This document shows positions 7,860 to 16,489 of a stretch of DNA of 64,000 bases, one piece after another; position 1 is the first letter of the stretch, and the number at the start of each line of letters is the position of its first letter. Under the pieces are notes generated by a model that saw nothing but the letters and a program-made list of their open reading frames with translations, did not search any database and was not told the DNA's origin. The translations under genes and the position numbers were made by a program. This DNA comes from Castellaniella sp034674885 (GTDB lineage Bacteria > Pseudomonadota > Gammaproteobacteria > Burkholderiales > Burkholderiaceae_B), in assembly GCF_034674885.1 (NCBI RefSeq), contig NZ_JAUCDS010000002.1, positions 1 to 64,000 on the forward strand, read 5' to 3'.

Positions 7860-9608
7860 ATGCGGGGACCTGATCTGCGCATTCAAGCGGACGGCGTGAC
7901 GGCCATGTTGTGCTGGGCCGCGCTGGCCGGCCTGGGCGGGGCGCTCGTCACGATCGCCTTTCATGCCGGCATCCATGCCATCCAGCGACTGTTCGCCGAA
8001 CAGCCGGGCCTGATCACGCAGGTCATGGGCAGTCTGTCCTGGCCCTTGCGCCTGCTGGTGCCCGCCGTGGGCGGCCTGTGCGCAGGCGCCTTGCTGGTGG
8101 CGGCCCGCCGGGTGTCGCGCGACAAGCATTCCAGCTACATGGAGGCCGTGGCGATCGGCGATGGCCGCATGTCCCTGGGGCAGGGGTTGCTGCGCTCGCT
8201 GTCGTCCCTGTGCACGGTGGCTACGGGTGGTTCGATCGGCCGCGAAGGCGCCATGGTGCATCTGGCGGCCCTCTGGTCCTCGGGACTGGGGCGCTTGCTG
8301 CGCGTGGACGCAGCGCACCTGAGGCTGCTGGCGGCCTGCGGCGCGGCCGCCGGGGTGTCGGCCGCGTACGGGGCGCCATTGGCGGGAGCCGTCTTCGTCG
8401 GCGAGATCATCCTGGGTTCGATGTCGTTCCAGAATTTCGGCCCGCTGCTGGTGGCGGCAGCGGTCTCCAGCCTGGTCATGCACCTGACCGGCCACTACGA
8501 ACCCCGTTATCCGTTGCCGGATCTGCAGGCGGCGCCTGTCGAGTTGCTGCTGCCTTGCCTGGCCCTGGGAGTGCTGGCCGGTGTAGGTGCCGCCCAGTTC
8601 CTGCGGTGCATCCATGGGGTCAAGACCCTGTTCGCCCGCACCGGGCTGGGCCTGCCCTGGCGCCTGGCGCTGGGCGGCCTGCTGCTGGGGGCCCTGCTGA
8701 CCCAGTTGCCCGACATGGCGGGCAACGGCAACCGGGTGGTGCTGTCCTTGCTGCACGACGACTGGGCCTGGCAGACCGTGCTGCTGATGCTGCTGTGCAA
8801 GGTGCTGGCAACCGCGCTGACGGCCGGGTCGGGGGCCGTGGGCGGGGTCTTCACCCCGACATTGTTCGTAGGCGGCGCACTGGGAGTGCTGTTCGGCCAG
8901 GCGCTGGGCGATGTCTGGCCGCTGCTGGCCGGGCATGGGGCGGTCTTCGCCCTGGTGGGCATGGGGGCCTTTCTGGCAGCGGCCACCAGCGCGCCTTTCA
9001 TGGCGATCCTGATGATCTTCGAAATGACGCTCAGCTACCAGGTCGTGCTGCCGCTGGTGCTGGCCTGCGTCGTGGCGTATTTCGTTTCGCGCGGACTGGC
9101 GCAGGCCGTCATGTACGAGGTCACGCTGCACCACGAGGACAATCAGGCGCTGCGCCAGCGCCTGCGTCAGGCGCGGCTGGACAGCCTGCTGCGGCCGGCG
9201 GAAACCGTGGTGCGCACGACCCAGCCGGTGCGCCAGGCCCAGGAGATGTTTCTGGATTATCCGGTCAAGTATCTGTACGTGGTGGACGAGGAAAACAGCT
9301 GGCAGGGCGTGATCGCCCAGCAGGACCTGACTCGCATGATGCTGGGGGAAATCGACGTGGCGGCCAAGACCTGCGGCGAGGTGCTGCGCCTGGATTTCGT
9401 CACGCCCCTGTATCCGGACCTGAGCCTGGACGAGGCCCAGACGCGGTTCAGCGCCTTCCAGGGCGAGCGCTTGCCCGTCGTCAGCCGCGACCGGCCGGCG
9501 CGCCTGCTGGGAGTGGTCTACAAATCGGATCTTCTGGAACGCTATTCGCAGTTGAAGCGGGCCGTGGACAGCGAAGACGCCTTCGTGCTGACGCCCCGGC
9601 GCCGTTGA
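7860..9608 (+). CDS. CLC-family chloride channel/antiporter with C-terminal CBS domains
   Basis: 582 residues. The CLC signatures are present: G-S-I-G-R-E-G (gating glutamate kept), G-S-G-A-V-G-G-V-F-T-P, and the G-A-P-L-A-G segment. About ten to twelve membrane helices span residues 15-430, and a tandem CBS pair occupies about residues 440-570, as in ClcB-like proteins and many betaproteobacterial CLCs. The gating Glu suggests proton-coupled exchange rather than a pure channel; this is inference. The gene starts 3 bp after the cydB-like stop, so it is likely part of the same transcript, which may couple anion flux to the function of the CydAB-like pair. Confidence 0.88.
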   Translation: MRGPDLRIQADGVTAMLCWAALAGLGGALVTIAFHAGIHAIQRLFAEQPGLITQVMGSLSWPLRLLVPAVGGLCAGALLVAARRVSRDKHSSYMEAVAIGDGRMSLGQGLLRSLSSLCTVATGGSIGREGAMVHLAALWSSGLGRLLRVDAAHLRLLAACGAAAGVSAAYGAPLAGAVFVGEIILGSMSFQNFGPLLVAAAVSSLVMHLTGHYEPRYPLPDLQAAPVELLLPCLALGVLAGVGAAQFLRCIHGVKTLFARTGLGLPWRLALGGLLLGALLTQLPDMAGNGNRVVLSLLHDDWAWQTVLLMLLCKVLATALTAGSGAVGGVFTPTLFVGGALGVLFGQALGDVWPLLAGHGAVFALVGMGAFLAAATSAPFMAILMIFEMTLSYQVVLPLVLACVVAYFVSRGLAQAVMYEVTLHHEDNQALRQRLRQARLDSLLRPAETVVRTTQPVRQAQEMFLDYPVKYLYVVDEENSWQGVIAQQDLTRMMLGEIDVAAKTCGEVLRLDFVTPLYPDLSLDEAQTRFSAFQGERLPVVSRDRPARLLGVVYKSDLLERYSQLKRAVDSEDAFVLTPRRR

Positions 9609-9712
9609 TGCCGCACGTCCTTCCCGGCGGATGGTGACGGCCCTTACGATATACTGTGGTTTTGCACAGCAGACCTTCTGTTCAACGCAGGCTTTTTGCG
9701 GCATAGCATTTC

Positions 9713-10786
9713 ATGGCGATACAACCCGATTCCCTGTCTTCCGGCGCCCCCGAACCCCGGCTGGTGGCGCCCGACGTGGCTTCGCACGCCGAAGACTCCA
9801 TCGAACGCGCCCTGCGGCCCAAATCATTGGGCGATTACGTGGGCCAGCAGCGGGTGCGCGAACAGCTGGATATTTTCATCGCTGCGGCCCGCAAGCGCGG
9901 CGAATCGCTGGACCACGTGCTGCTGTTCGGCCCGCCGGGGCTGGGCAAGACCACCCTGGCGCACATCGTGGCCCATGAAATGGGCGTGCAACTGCGGCAG
10001 ACCTCCGGCCCGGTGCTGGAACGTCCCGGCGACCTGGCTGCGATGCTGACCAACCTGGAACGCAACGACGTCCTGTTCATCGACGAAATCCACCGCCTGT
10101 CGCCCGTGGTGGAAGAAATCCTCTATCCCGCCCTGGAAGATTTCCAGATCGACATCCTGATCGGCGAAGGCCCGGCCGCCCGCAGCGTGAAAATCGATCT
10201 TCAGCCGTTCACCCTGGTGGGGGCGACCACCCGCGCCGGCATGCTGACCAATCCGCTGCGCGACCGCTTCGGCATCGTCTCGCGGCTGGAATTCTATTCG
10301 GCCGAAGACCTCACCCACATCGTGCGGCGCAGCGCCGGCCTGCTGGGGGCGGATGCCACCCCTGACGGCGCCGCTGAAATCGCCTGCCGGTCGCGGGGCA
10401 CGCCGCGCATCGCCAATCGCCTGTTGCGCCGCGTGCGCGACTACGCCGAGGTCCGCGCTCACGGGCGCATCGACACCGCCACCGCGCAGGCGGCCCTGGC
10501 CATGCTCGAGGTCGACCCCCAGGGCCTGGACCTGATGGACCGCAAACTGCTGGAAGCCATCATCCACAAATTCGACGGCGGCCCCGTGGGGGTAGACAGC
10601 CTGGCGGCTGCCATCGGCGAGGAACGCGACACCATCGAAGACGTCATCGAACCCTACCTGATCCAGCACGGCTACCTGCAGCGCACCCCCCGGGGCCGCA
10701 TGGCCACGCGCCGCTGCTGGGAACACCTGGGGCTGAAGGCCCCCACCGCAGGGGACAGGGCAGGGCCAGACCTGTTTCAGGACTAG
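9713..10786 (+). CDS. ruvB: RuvB, Holliday junction branch-migration helicase
   Basis: 357 residues. Walker A G-P-P-G-L-G-K-T-T is at 73-81 and Walker B with D-E-I-H at 124-127. The sensor/arginine finger region and the C-terminal winged-helix domain that contacts DNA (ending around R-T-P-R-G-R) are present. Hexameric RuvB rings pump DNA through RuvA-bound Holliday junctions for RuvC to cut. In most betaproteobacteria ruvB follows ruvA; here it stands alone on the plus strand, about 10 kb from ruvA, which is on the minus strand. All motifs are intact. Confidence 0.97.
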   Translation: MAIQPDSLSSGAPEPRLVAPDVASHAEDSIERALRPKSLGDYVGQQRVREQLDIFIAAARKRGESLDHVLLFGPPGLGKTTLAHIVAHEMGVQLRQTSGPVLERPGDLAAMLTNLERNDVLFIDEIHRLSPVVEEILYPALEDFQIDILIGEGPAARSVKIDLQPFTLVGATTRAGMLTNPLRDRFGIVSRLEFYSAEDLTHIVRRSAGLLGADATPDGAAEIACRSRGTPRIANRLLRRVRDYAEVRAHGRIDTATAQAALAMLEVDPQGLDLMDRKLLEAIIHKFDGGPVGVDSLAAAIGEERDTIEDVIEPYLIQHGYLQRTPRGRMATRRCWEHLGLKAPTAGDRAGPDLFQD

Positions 10787-10796
10787 GCGCTCCGTC

Positions 10797-11570
10797 CTAC
10801 AGCAGGTTCCCCGACGGTGCGGTGCGCGTGGTCGCGCCTCGGGGCGGCTGGGCCGCATCCAGGGATTTTCCGAAGTAGACTTCCTTGACCCGTTGATTGC
10901 CTGTGGCTTCGGACGAAGAGCCTTCGAAGATCTTGCTGCCCGCGTGCATGACGGCGATCCGGTCCACCAGCCGTGCGACGGCCTTGACGTTGTGATCCAC
11001 CAGCACGATGGCGCATCCCGCGTCGCGCATGGCCAGGAACAGTTCCGAGAATTCACCGGTTTCGCGCGGAGCGAGCCCGGCAAATGGCTCGTCCAGTAGC
11101 AGCACGCGCGGACTGGAGGCCAGGGCCTTGGCGATCTCGAGCCTGCGCAGGTCGGCAAAGGGCAGGGAGTCCGGATGCTGGTGCAGGGCCTGGCTCAGGC
11201 CCACTTGGTGCGCCACCTCGTGGGCCCTCTGGTCGAGTTGCGGCGGGATGCGCCACTGCAGGAGCGAGTCGGGCAGCAGCGCCAGTTGGATGTTCTCCAG
11301 TACCGTCTGGCGCCGCAGTGGACGCGAGTGCTGGAAGACCATGGTCATGCCTGCCTTGGTGATGGCATGGGTCGGCAGCCCCGAGAGGTCGAGCCCGCAC
11401 AGCCGGATCATGCCACTGTCCGGGTGCGTGATGCCCATGTTGAGCAGGAGTGTCGTGGACTTCCCCGAGCCATTGGGTCCGATCAGGCCCAGGATCTCGC
11501 CGGCGGCCCCCAGTGCGTAGATCGCACCGATGATGAAGCCGCTGATCAGGATTTGGATGAGAAGATCCAT
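10797..11570 (-). pseudogene. livH::livG deletion fusion, remnant of a branched-chain amino-acid ABC transporter
   Basis: 257 codons open throughout, but a composite. Residues 1-21 (M-D-L-L-I-Q-I-L-I-S-G...A-I-Y-A-L) are the start of a LivH-type permease. From about residue 23 (A-G-E-I-L-G-L-I-G) it is a LivG-type ATPase with Walker A G-P-N-G-S-G-K-S-T at 31-39, Walker B L-L-L-D-E-P-F-A-G, and the H-loop V-D-H-N. The rest of LivH, all of LivM and the first strand of LivG are gone, so a deletion junction lies near 11500-11512. The ABC signature reads L-P-F-A-D instead of L-S-x-G-Q, either subfamily variation or decay. No permease remains, so it cannot form the original transporter. Confidence 0.8.
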
Positions 11571-12310
11571 GGCCCAGAGCGTGGCAGCCTGCCATCAGGA
11601 CTTGGGGGGGGGACGAAGCTCGGGACTTCGATCTTTCCGGTTGCCAGCCGTGATGGCCAGATGATCATCTGCTTGCCGTTCTGCCACTGAAAGGCCACGA
11701 CCGATGCGCCCTTGGCCGGATCGGGGTCGGCCACCAGTTCGTGGGCGAACGGGCTGTCGAGGCCGTAGAAGCGGATCTGGCCCATCACGCCTTCGATGTG
11801 GGTGCCTTCCAGCGCTTTGGCCCCATTGGTGGCTGACCAGAAGTCAGACGAGCTTGCCGACGCATTGATGCCGTCGAAGAGCGCGGGTACTTGCTGCTGA
11901 TGCCATTGCACGACGGGCGGCACGCTCACGTGGGCGACCCCCGCCATGATGACGTTGGCCTTGTCGTTCTTGATCTTGCTGTAGATCGGGGTGAAATCAG
12001 TGGTCCAGTCGGCATCCTCGCTCAGGATAGCGGCGCGGTTGAAGCCCGCCAGTTGCGGGTTCTGGGTCAGCGTGTCGTGGCCGATCTGGCAGATCTGCCG
12101 AGCCTGGATCTCGGAGTTGAACCAGAACGAGAACGTGTACTTGAAGCGGTCCGGCTGTGCGTGCGTGCGGCCTGGGATTTCGGGTGAGGCCGTGGCAGTC
12201 ACCAGCAGTGGAGTCTTCAGGCGGGAAGCCCAGGGCATCAGGGCGAGTCCCACTTCGCTCTCGAAAATCCCCACCACCGCGACGGAGCTGTCGCGGAAGG
12301 CAGATACTTT
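11546..12310 (-). pseudogene. livK-like periplasmic binding protein, 5'-truncated and 3'-frameshifted
   Basis: An in-frame coding stretch of about 250 codons matches the C-terminal two-thirds of Leu/Ile/Val-type substrate-binding proteins. There is no signal peptide: the frame begins abruptly just after an in-frame stop at 12311-12313, and homology starts around S-A-F-R-D-S-S-V-A-V-V-G. Near the end, a run of nine G (11604-11612; C on the coding strand) shifts the frame. One more C would give the short ending F-V-P-P-P-K-S and stop. As it stands the frame runs on and overlaps the livH start by 25 bp. Together with the livH::livG fusion this is a relic locus. Confidence 0.8.
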
Positions 12311-12352
12311 TCAGTGTATAAGCCACCTCTTACACATATCTGAAAAATACTT
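12302..12352. repeat. imperfect inverted repeat at the truncated livK boundary
   Basis: The arms are 12302-12322 and 12329-12352, separated by six bases. The first contains ACTTTTCAG and TGTATAAG; the second contains the roughly complementary CTTACACA and CTGAAAAATACT. There are a few mismatches and a 3-base bulge. The DNA is strikingly AT-rich compared with its surroundings. It lies exactly where livK homology ends and where the leader of the oxidase cluster begins, so it may be either the scar of a mobile-element end or a regulatory site of ccoN. A TTGACA box follows at 12351-12356 without a convincing -10 element. Confidence 0.4.
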
Positions 12353-12449
12353 GACATTTTCCTTTAAACACTATCGGTTTTGCATGAATTGGCGCTTTGG
12401 GGGATTTCAGCGGCGTACCATGAAAGTGATTTCCTGGTGGAGGTAGACC

Positions 12450-13865
12450 GTGATTGAAGAAAACCTCGCTGTGGCGTCGCGTGCGGCGGCACCTGTCGGG
12501 CCGGATGCCGAACTGACGCGCATCTTCAGCGTCTACACCGTCTGCGCGACGATCTGGCTGGTGTTTGCAACGGCGGTTGGCGTGCTCCTGGCCTTCAAGC
12601 TGGTCTATCCGGAATTGGCCGGTACAGCCCTGCCGCTGACGTTCGGGCGCTTGAGGCCGATTCATACCAATGACACCTTCTACGCCTGGGCCAGCCCGGC
12701 GATGATCGGGCTGGCGCTCTACATCGCGGCAAAAAGCTCCGGGGCGCGGTTGTACAGCGCGCGTCTTGCCTGGATCGCCCTGATCCTGCTGAACGTCGCA
12801 GCGCTGGCCGGCACGGTGGCGCTGGACTTGGGCTTCAACAATGGCGCCCAGGAATACCGCGAATGGCTGTGGTGGATCCGTGTGATCCTGGGGGCGGCGC
12901 TGGTGCTGACCGCGTGGAACCTGATCGGCACGGTGGCCCGCCGGACCGGCAAGGACATCTACCTGTCCAACTGGTACACCATCGGCGGGACCTTGTGGAC
13001 GATCATCATCGTGCTCGTCACGCTCGCGCCCTGGTACCAGCGCGGCCTCGGGCAGGTCGCCGTGCAGGGCTACTACATGCACAATGCCGTGGGCATGTGG
13101 TTCACGCCGCTGTGCCTGGGGATTTTCTACTACGCGCTGCCCAAGGCCATGAACCGGCCCATCTATTCATATTCGCTGGGCATTTTCGCGTTCTGGACCA
13201 ACCTGGCGTTCTATCCGTTGCTGGGAGCGCATCATTTCCTGTTCAGTCCGCTGCCCTGGTGGCTGCAGACGACGGCCATCATTGCAAGCGTGGCCATGTT
13301 CGTCCCTGTCTGGGGGGGCAGCGCCAATTACCTGCTGACCATGCGCGGGCGACCAGAGCGCCTGTATCGGGCGCCGGCCATGTTCATCCTGGTGGGTGTG
13401 CTGGGCTACCTGATCGGCTCCACTCAGGGCACGTTCGAGGCCTTCCGCTCCATGCAGGCCATCTGGCACTTCACCAATTATGCGGTGGGACACTCGCACC
13501 TGACCATGTACGGTTTCGTGACCTTCGCGATCTGGGGCGGCATCTATGAGCTGTTGCCGCGCGCGACGGGCCACAAGCCCAACAATCTGCTGTTGGGCAT
13601 CCATTTCTGGCTGGCCACGGTGGGCATCGTGGTCTATGTGATGGCGCTGTCCATCGGCGGCACGATTCAGGGTTTTGACTGGGTGACCGGCAAGCCCTTC
13701 ATCCAGTCGGTGGTGGACATGGCGCCGTATTGGTTGTGGCGGTCCGTGGGCGGCCTGCTGATGTTCCTGAGCCACCTGGTATTCGCCTGGAACGTATGGG
13801 ACATGACCTATCGTCATGCGCCGAGAGCGGTGCCGATGCCTGCGGTGGTCGGGACGGGAGCGTGA
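12450..13865 (+). CDS. ccoN: cbb3-type cytochrome c oxidase subunit I (CcoN)
   Basis: 471 residues with a GTG start preceded by GGAGG (12438-12442). About twelve membrane helices. Haem-copper ligands are visible: His72 (R-P-I-H-T-N, low-spin haem), His211 (Y-Y-M-H-N-A-V-G, CuB, with candidate cross-link tyrosines at 208/209), His261-His262 (G-A-H-H, CuB) and His348/His350 (V-G-H-S-H, high- and low-spin haems). All expected ligands are present, so the catalytic subunit looks competent to reduce O2. It heads a plus-strand cluster with the cytochrome fusion 3 bp downstream. No FNR-type palindrome was recognised upstream. Confidence 0.92.
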   Translation: MIEENLAVASRAAAPVGPDAELTRIFSVYTVCATIWLVFATAVGVLLAFKLVYPELAGTALPLTFGRLRPIHTNDTFYAWASPAMIGLALYIAAKSSGARLYSARLAWIALILLNVAALAGTVALDLGFNNGAQEYREWLWWIRVILGAALVLTAWNLIGTVARRTGKDIYLSNWYTIGGTLWTIIIVLVTLAPWYQRGLGQVAVQGYYMHNAVGMWFTPLCLGIFYYALPKAMNRPIYSYSLGIFAFWTNLAFYPLLGAHHFLFSPLPWWLQTTAIIASVAMFVPVWGGSANYLLTMRGRPERLYRAPAMFILVGVLGYLIGSTQGTFEAFRSMQAIWHFTNYAVGHSHLTMYGFVTFAIWGGIYELLPRATGHKPNNLLLGIHFWLATVGIVVYVMALSIGGTIQGFDWVTGKPFIQSVVDMAPYWLWRSVGGLLMFLSHLVFAWNVWDMTYRHAPRAVPMPAVVGTGA

Positions 13866-13868
13866 ATC

Positions 13869-14891
13869 ATGGTCAAGTTGTTGGCGATTGCCGGGGGTTC
13901 CGCCCTGATGTATGCCGTCTGGTCTGCCATGATGGCGGTCTTGCCCGGTTTCGAGCTGGCGGCGGTGCCGCCTGGCGCCGGGGTGGATCAATTGACCCTG
14001 CTGCAGCAGCATGGTCGGGATGTCTATGTCAGTGAAGGGTGTGCTTACTGCCATACCCAGCAGGTCCGGCCTTTGCCGGTGGATCAGATCTTCGGGCGTC
14101 CGTCCGCACCTGGGGACTTTGCCTACCAGACGCCGGAACTGCTGGGGTCGGAACGAACCGGACCCGACCTGACCAATGTGGGCCAGCGCCAGTCCAGCGC
14201 CATCTGGCAGTACATCCACCTGTACGATCCGCGCGCGGTGGTGCCGCAGTCGGTCATGCCCTCGTTCAGGGCATTGTTCGAGGTTCGGGACCAAGCTCCT
14301 GCAGGAGAGCAGGCGGTGCCTGTCCCCAAGGCCTATGCCCCCGCGCACGGCGTGGTGGTGCCAAGCGCCGATGCCAAGGCCCTCGTGGCCTATCTGCTGT
14401 CGCTGAAGCAGCCTGCGTTGCCCAAGGGAGAATCCGGGGGCTCGCCGATGGCGGCGCCGGCCGCCGCGCCGTCGGCGACCTCGGCGTCTGCGGGCGGTGG
14501 TGCGGCTCCTGCGGGCGGCGGCGCGACCTCGGCGGGAGCGGCCCTTGCGTTTGATGCGGCGGACGGGGCCCGGCTCTTTGCGTCGACCTGCGCGGCCTGT
14601 CATGGCGCCCAGGGCGCGGGGGTTCCGGGTGTCTTTCCGCCGCTGGCCGGCAATCCCGTGGTGAACGACAAGGACCCCAGCGAACACGTCCGTGTGGTGC
14701 TGCACGGCCTGCACGGCAAGACCATTGACGGCACGACCTACGCCGCGCAGATGCCGTCCTTTGCGGGACAACTGAGTGATGCCCAGGTTGCCGACATCAT
14801 CGGCCATGAACGAACGTCGTGGGGCAATCACGCGCCTACCGTGACGGCCAAACAGGTGGCGGCGATCCGGGCCAAGGGAGAACAGCCATGA
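13869..14891 (+). CDS. fused CcoO-type/CcoP-type dihaem cytochrome c subunit
   Basis: 340 residues. An N-terminal membrane anchor (about 5-25) is followed by a CcoO-like domain with haem c site C58-A-Y-C61-H62 and a probable axial Met130 (V-M-P-S-F). An alanine/glycine/serine-rich linker (about 190-225) leads to a second cytochrome c domain with C241-A-A-C-H245 and Met295 (Q-M-P-S-F). Standard cbb3 oxidases have separate CcoO (one haem) and CcoP (two haems); here one polypeptide supplies both and one haem is missing overall. It would carry electrons from periplasmic cytochrome c to CcoN. Its stop overlaps the next start (ATGA). Confidence 0.88.
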   Translation: MVKLLAIAGGSALMYAVWSAMMAVLPGFELAAVPPGAGVDQLTLLQQHGRDVYVSEGCAYCHTQQVRPLPVDQIFGRPSAPGDFAYQTPELLGSERTGPDLTNVGQRQSSAIWQYIHLYDPRAVVPQSVMPSFRALFEVRDQAPAGEQAVPVPKAYAPAHGVVVPSADAKALVAYLLSLKQPALPKGESGGSPMAAPAAAPSATSASAGGGAAPAGGGATSAGAALAFDAADGARLFASTCAACHGAQGAGVPGVFPPLAGNPVVNDKDPSEHVRVVLHGLHGKTIDGTTYAAQMPSFAGQLSDAQVADIIGHERTSWGNHAPTVTAKQVAAIRAKGEQP

Positions 14892-15055
14892 TGATGGAAG
14901 CCTGGACTGACCATTGGGTGGGCAATCTGGTGATTCTGGTGGTGTTCGGCCTGGGAACCATCGCTTGTTTCGTCGTAGCGCTGCGGATGCTGATTCATCC
15001 GGGCGAACAGGAAGCGCATCATCCCAAATATGGGATCTTGCGGGATGATCGGTAA
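14888..15055 (+). CDS. small single-span membrane protein of the oxidase cluster (CcoQ-like position)
   Basis: 55 residues beginning M-M-M-E-A-W-T-D-H-W, with one membrane helix at about residues 12-34 and a hydrophilic tail ending in R-D-D-R. It starts within the stop codon of the cytochrome fusion (ATGA overlap). Size, topology and location are those of CcoQ, the small accessory subunit that stabilises cbb3 oxidase, but no sequence signature of CcoQ was recognised. The assignment rests on context only. Confidence 0.7.
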   Translation: MMMEAWTDHWVGNLVILVVFGLGTIACFVVALRMLIHPGEQEAHHPKYGILRDDR

Positions 15056-15068
15056 AGGAGCCAGGGGC

Positions 15069-15521
15069 ATGGGAGACGAATCGCGTATCCGCATCTATCT
15101 CGACGAGCAACTCGAGCCACTCGTGGAGTATGCACCGCCGGTGGCAGTGAACCTCGACACGCGGGCCTTGCCCGATGGCCGGCACCGCCTGCGTATCGAG
15201 GCGCGTGGCCACGATGGCCAGGTGGGCGTGCGCGAAGTTCCGTTCCAGGTGCGCAACGGGCCGGGCATCACGCTGACCGGGATTCGGGCGGATGCCATCG
15301 TGCACGGCAGTGTGAATTTCACGGTCAACGCCTTTGGGGCTGAAGAGCCGTTCGAACCGCACCGGGCCGAGTCGCCATCCCCCATTCCCGTCTGGCTCTG
15401 GGTGCTGTCTCTGGTGATTGTCGCCTGGTCCGTCTGGTATGTGGCCGTGGACTGGGAACCGCCCGCGCCTTATTCGCAGGCGCCGACCTACGTGCAGGGC
15501 ACACTCTGGCAGCACCACTGA
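15069..15521 (+). CDS. membrane-anchored beta-rich (Ig-like) protein of the oxidase cluster, function unknown
   Basis: 150 residues from the ATG at 15069, chosen because AAAGGAG lies 9 bp upstream (15055-15060). Residues about 5-80 are beta-rich with the pattern L-P-D-G-R-H-R-L-R-I-E-A-R, resembling an Ig/FixH-like beta sandwich. One membrane helix at about 105-125 follows, then a short tail ending W-Q-H-H. There are no cysteines or haem motifs. It follows the 55-residue protein by 13 bp and is the last gene of the cluster. FixH/CcoH-like assembly factors have a similar mix of one helix and a beta domain in the opposite order, so an assembly role is possible but unproven. Confidence 0.7.
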   Translation: MGDESRIRIYLDEQLEPLVEYAPPVAVNLDTRALPDGRHRLRIEARGHDGQVGVREVPFQVRNGPGITLTGIRADAIVHGSVNFTVNAFGAEEPFEPHRAESPSPIPVWLWVLSLVIVAWSVWYVAVDWEPPAPYSQAPTYVQGTLWQHH

Positions 15522-15561
15522 TTGGCCGTCATGCAGGCTGTCTCGCCGTCCAAGTTCGGGC

Positions 15562-16464
15562 TCAGCCTTCAAGCCCCTCGAACCGGACGGTCTTCAGGCG
15601 GTCCGATTCAAACAGGAACAGCGGCATGACGGCACTGTTGGCGTCGCCGCACAGGGGAATGGTCAGTTGCGGCGACGTCTGCGTCGAACCGCCGTCGGTG
15701 TCGTCGGGATCGTAGAGCGTGCCGTAGCGCCGCAGCGTCGCCACGACATCGGCCCTGGGCACGCCGATCCTGACGCCTGCAGGCAGGTAGCGTGCCGGAT
15801 CCGGCGCGTCAGCCAGAAAACCCAGATCGCCAAACAGGGGAACTTCTTTCAAGGGCAGGCAGGTGTTCAGGTCCTGCAGCGCGCCTGATGAAAAGCTGTA
15901 CAGGACGGCGCGCGCGGCAGGCGCCGGGTCGACCGGTGGGTCGCCCTGGATCAGCATGTCGGGCAGATCGCCGTAGTAGCGCAGCACCAGGCCGCCGTCG
16001 GTGATGCGCAGTCCTTGGTCTGCGGGGACGTCTTCGTTCCTGGCGGGTCGGTGGCCGGTGCCCAGGTCGATCAAGGCCGGATCGTCCTGCGTGAAGTCGA
16101 CGAGCAGGTATCCGTCCACTTGGTATTGGGGGGGCTGCAGGGCGCGACGCAGGACGATGTGGCCGCCGTTGTGGCCCACCACCGACGGGCAGCCCAGGTC
16201 GCGGTCGATGATGCCGTCCTTCAGCAGGTCGGTTTCCTGGGGGGCGTCGGGGCCACGGGGCTGTCGGTACAGGATCTTGTCGCCCAGTTTCAGCACCTGG
16301 CGGTAGTCCGTGTCCGCGCTGGATTCGCATGTGAACCTGCCTTGGGGCGTGTCCACTTGCATCAAGGTCGCCAGGGCCGGGCCGGGCAGCAGGGCGAGCC
16401 ACGCGGCCGCCAGCAGGCTGGCCGGCGCGGAGACGAACGGGTGAGGATCCGGGCGTGGCATCAA
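15562..16464 (-). CDS. secreted protein of unknown function
   Basis: 300 residues. The N-terminal signal peptide (hydrophobic core about residues 15-30, ending G-P-A-L-A) predicts export. The mature part has four cysteines (one near residue 46, one in D-L-G-C-P, one in N-T-C-L-P and one near the end in L-C-G-D), which could form two disulfides. No known domain was recognised. It lies just downstream (26 bp) of the autotransporter on the same strand and converges with the oxidase cluster, so co-expression with the autotransporter is possible. Confidence 0.75.
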   Translation of the reverse strand: MMPRPDPHPFVSAPASLLAAAWLALLPGPALATLMQVDTPQGRFTCESSADTDYRQVLKLGDKILYRQPRGPDAPQETDLLKDGIIDRDLGCPSVVGHNGGHIVLRRALQPPQYQVDGYLLVDFTQDDPALIDLGTGHRPARNEDVPADQGLRITDGGLVLRYYGDLPDMLIQGDPPVDPAPAARAVLYSFSSGALQDLNTCLPLKEVPLFGDLGFLADAPDPARYLPAGVRIGVPRADVVATLRRYGTLYDPDDTDGGSTQTSPQLTIPLCGDANSAVMPLFLFESDRLKTVRFEGLEG

Positions 16465-16489
16465 TGGGGCCTGTCTGGACGCTGTATTC

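Noticed and set aside
7704..9704. 666-codon minus frame opposite the CLC gene
   Set aside because: Low-complexity Gln/Arg/His composition, typical of an antisense frame of a GC-rich gene.
12329..12343. Similarity of CTCTTACACATATCT to the ends of Tn5-type elements
   Set aside because: Needs a two-base shuffle to match, no transposase remnant is nearby and no target duplication was seen; at most a curiosity.
13167..15572. 801-codon minus frame across the oxidase cluster
   Set aside because: Crosses three real coupled genes with clear haem motifs and has no recognisable domain.
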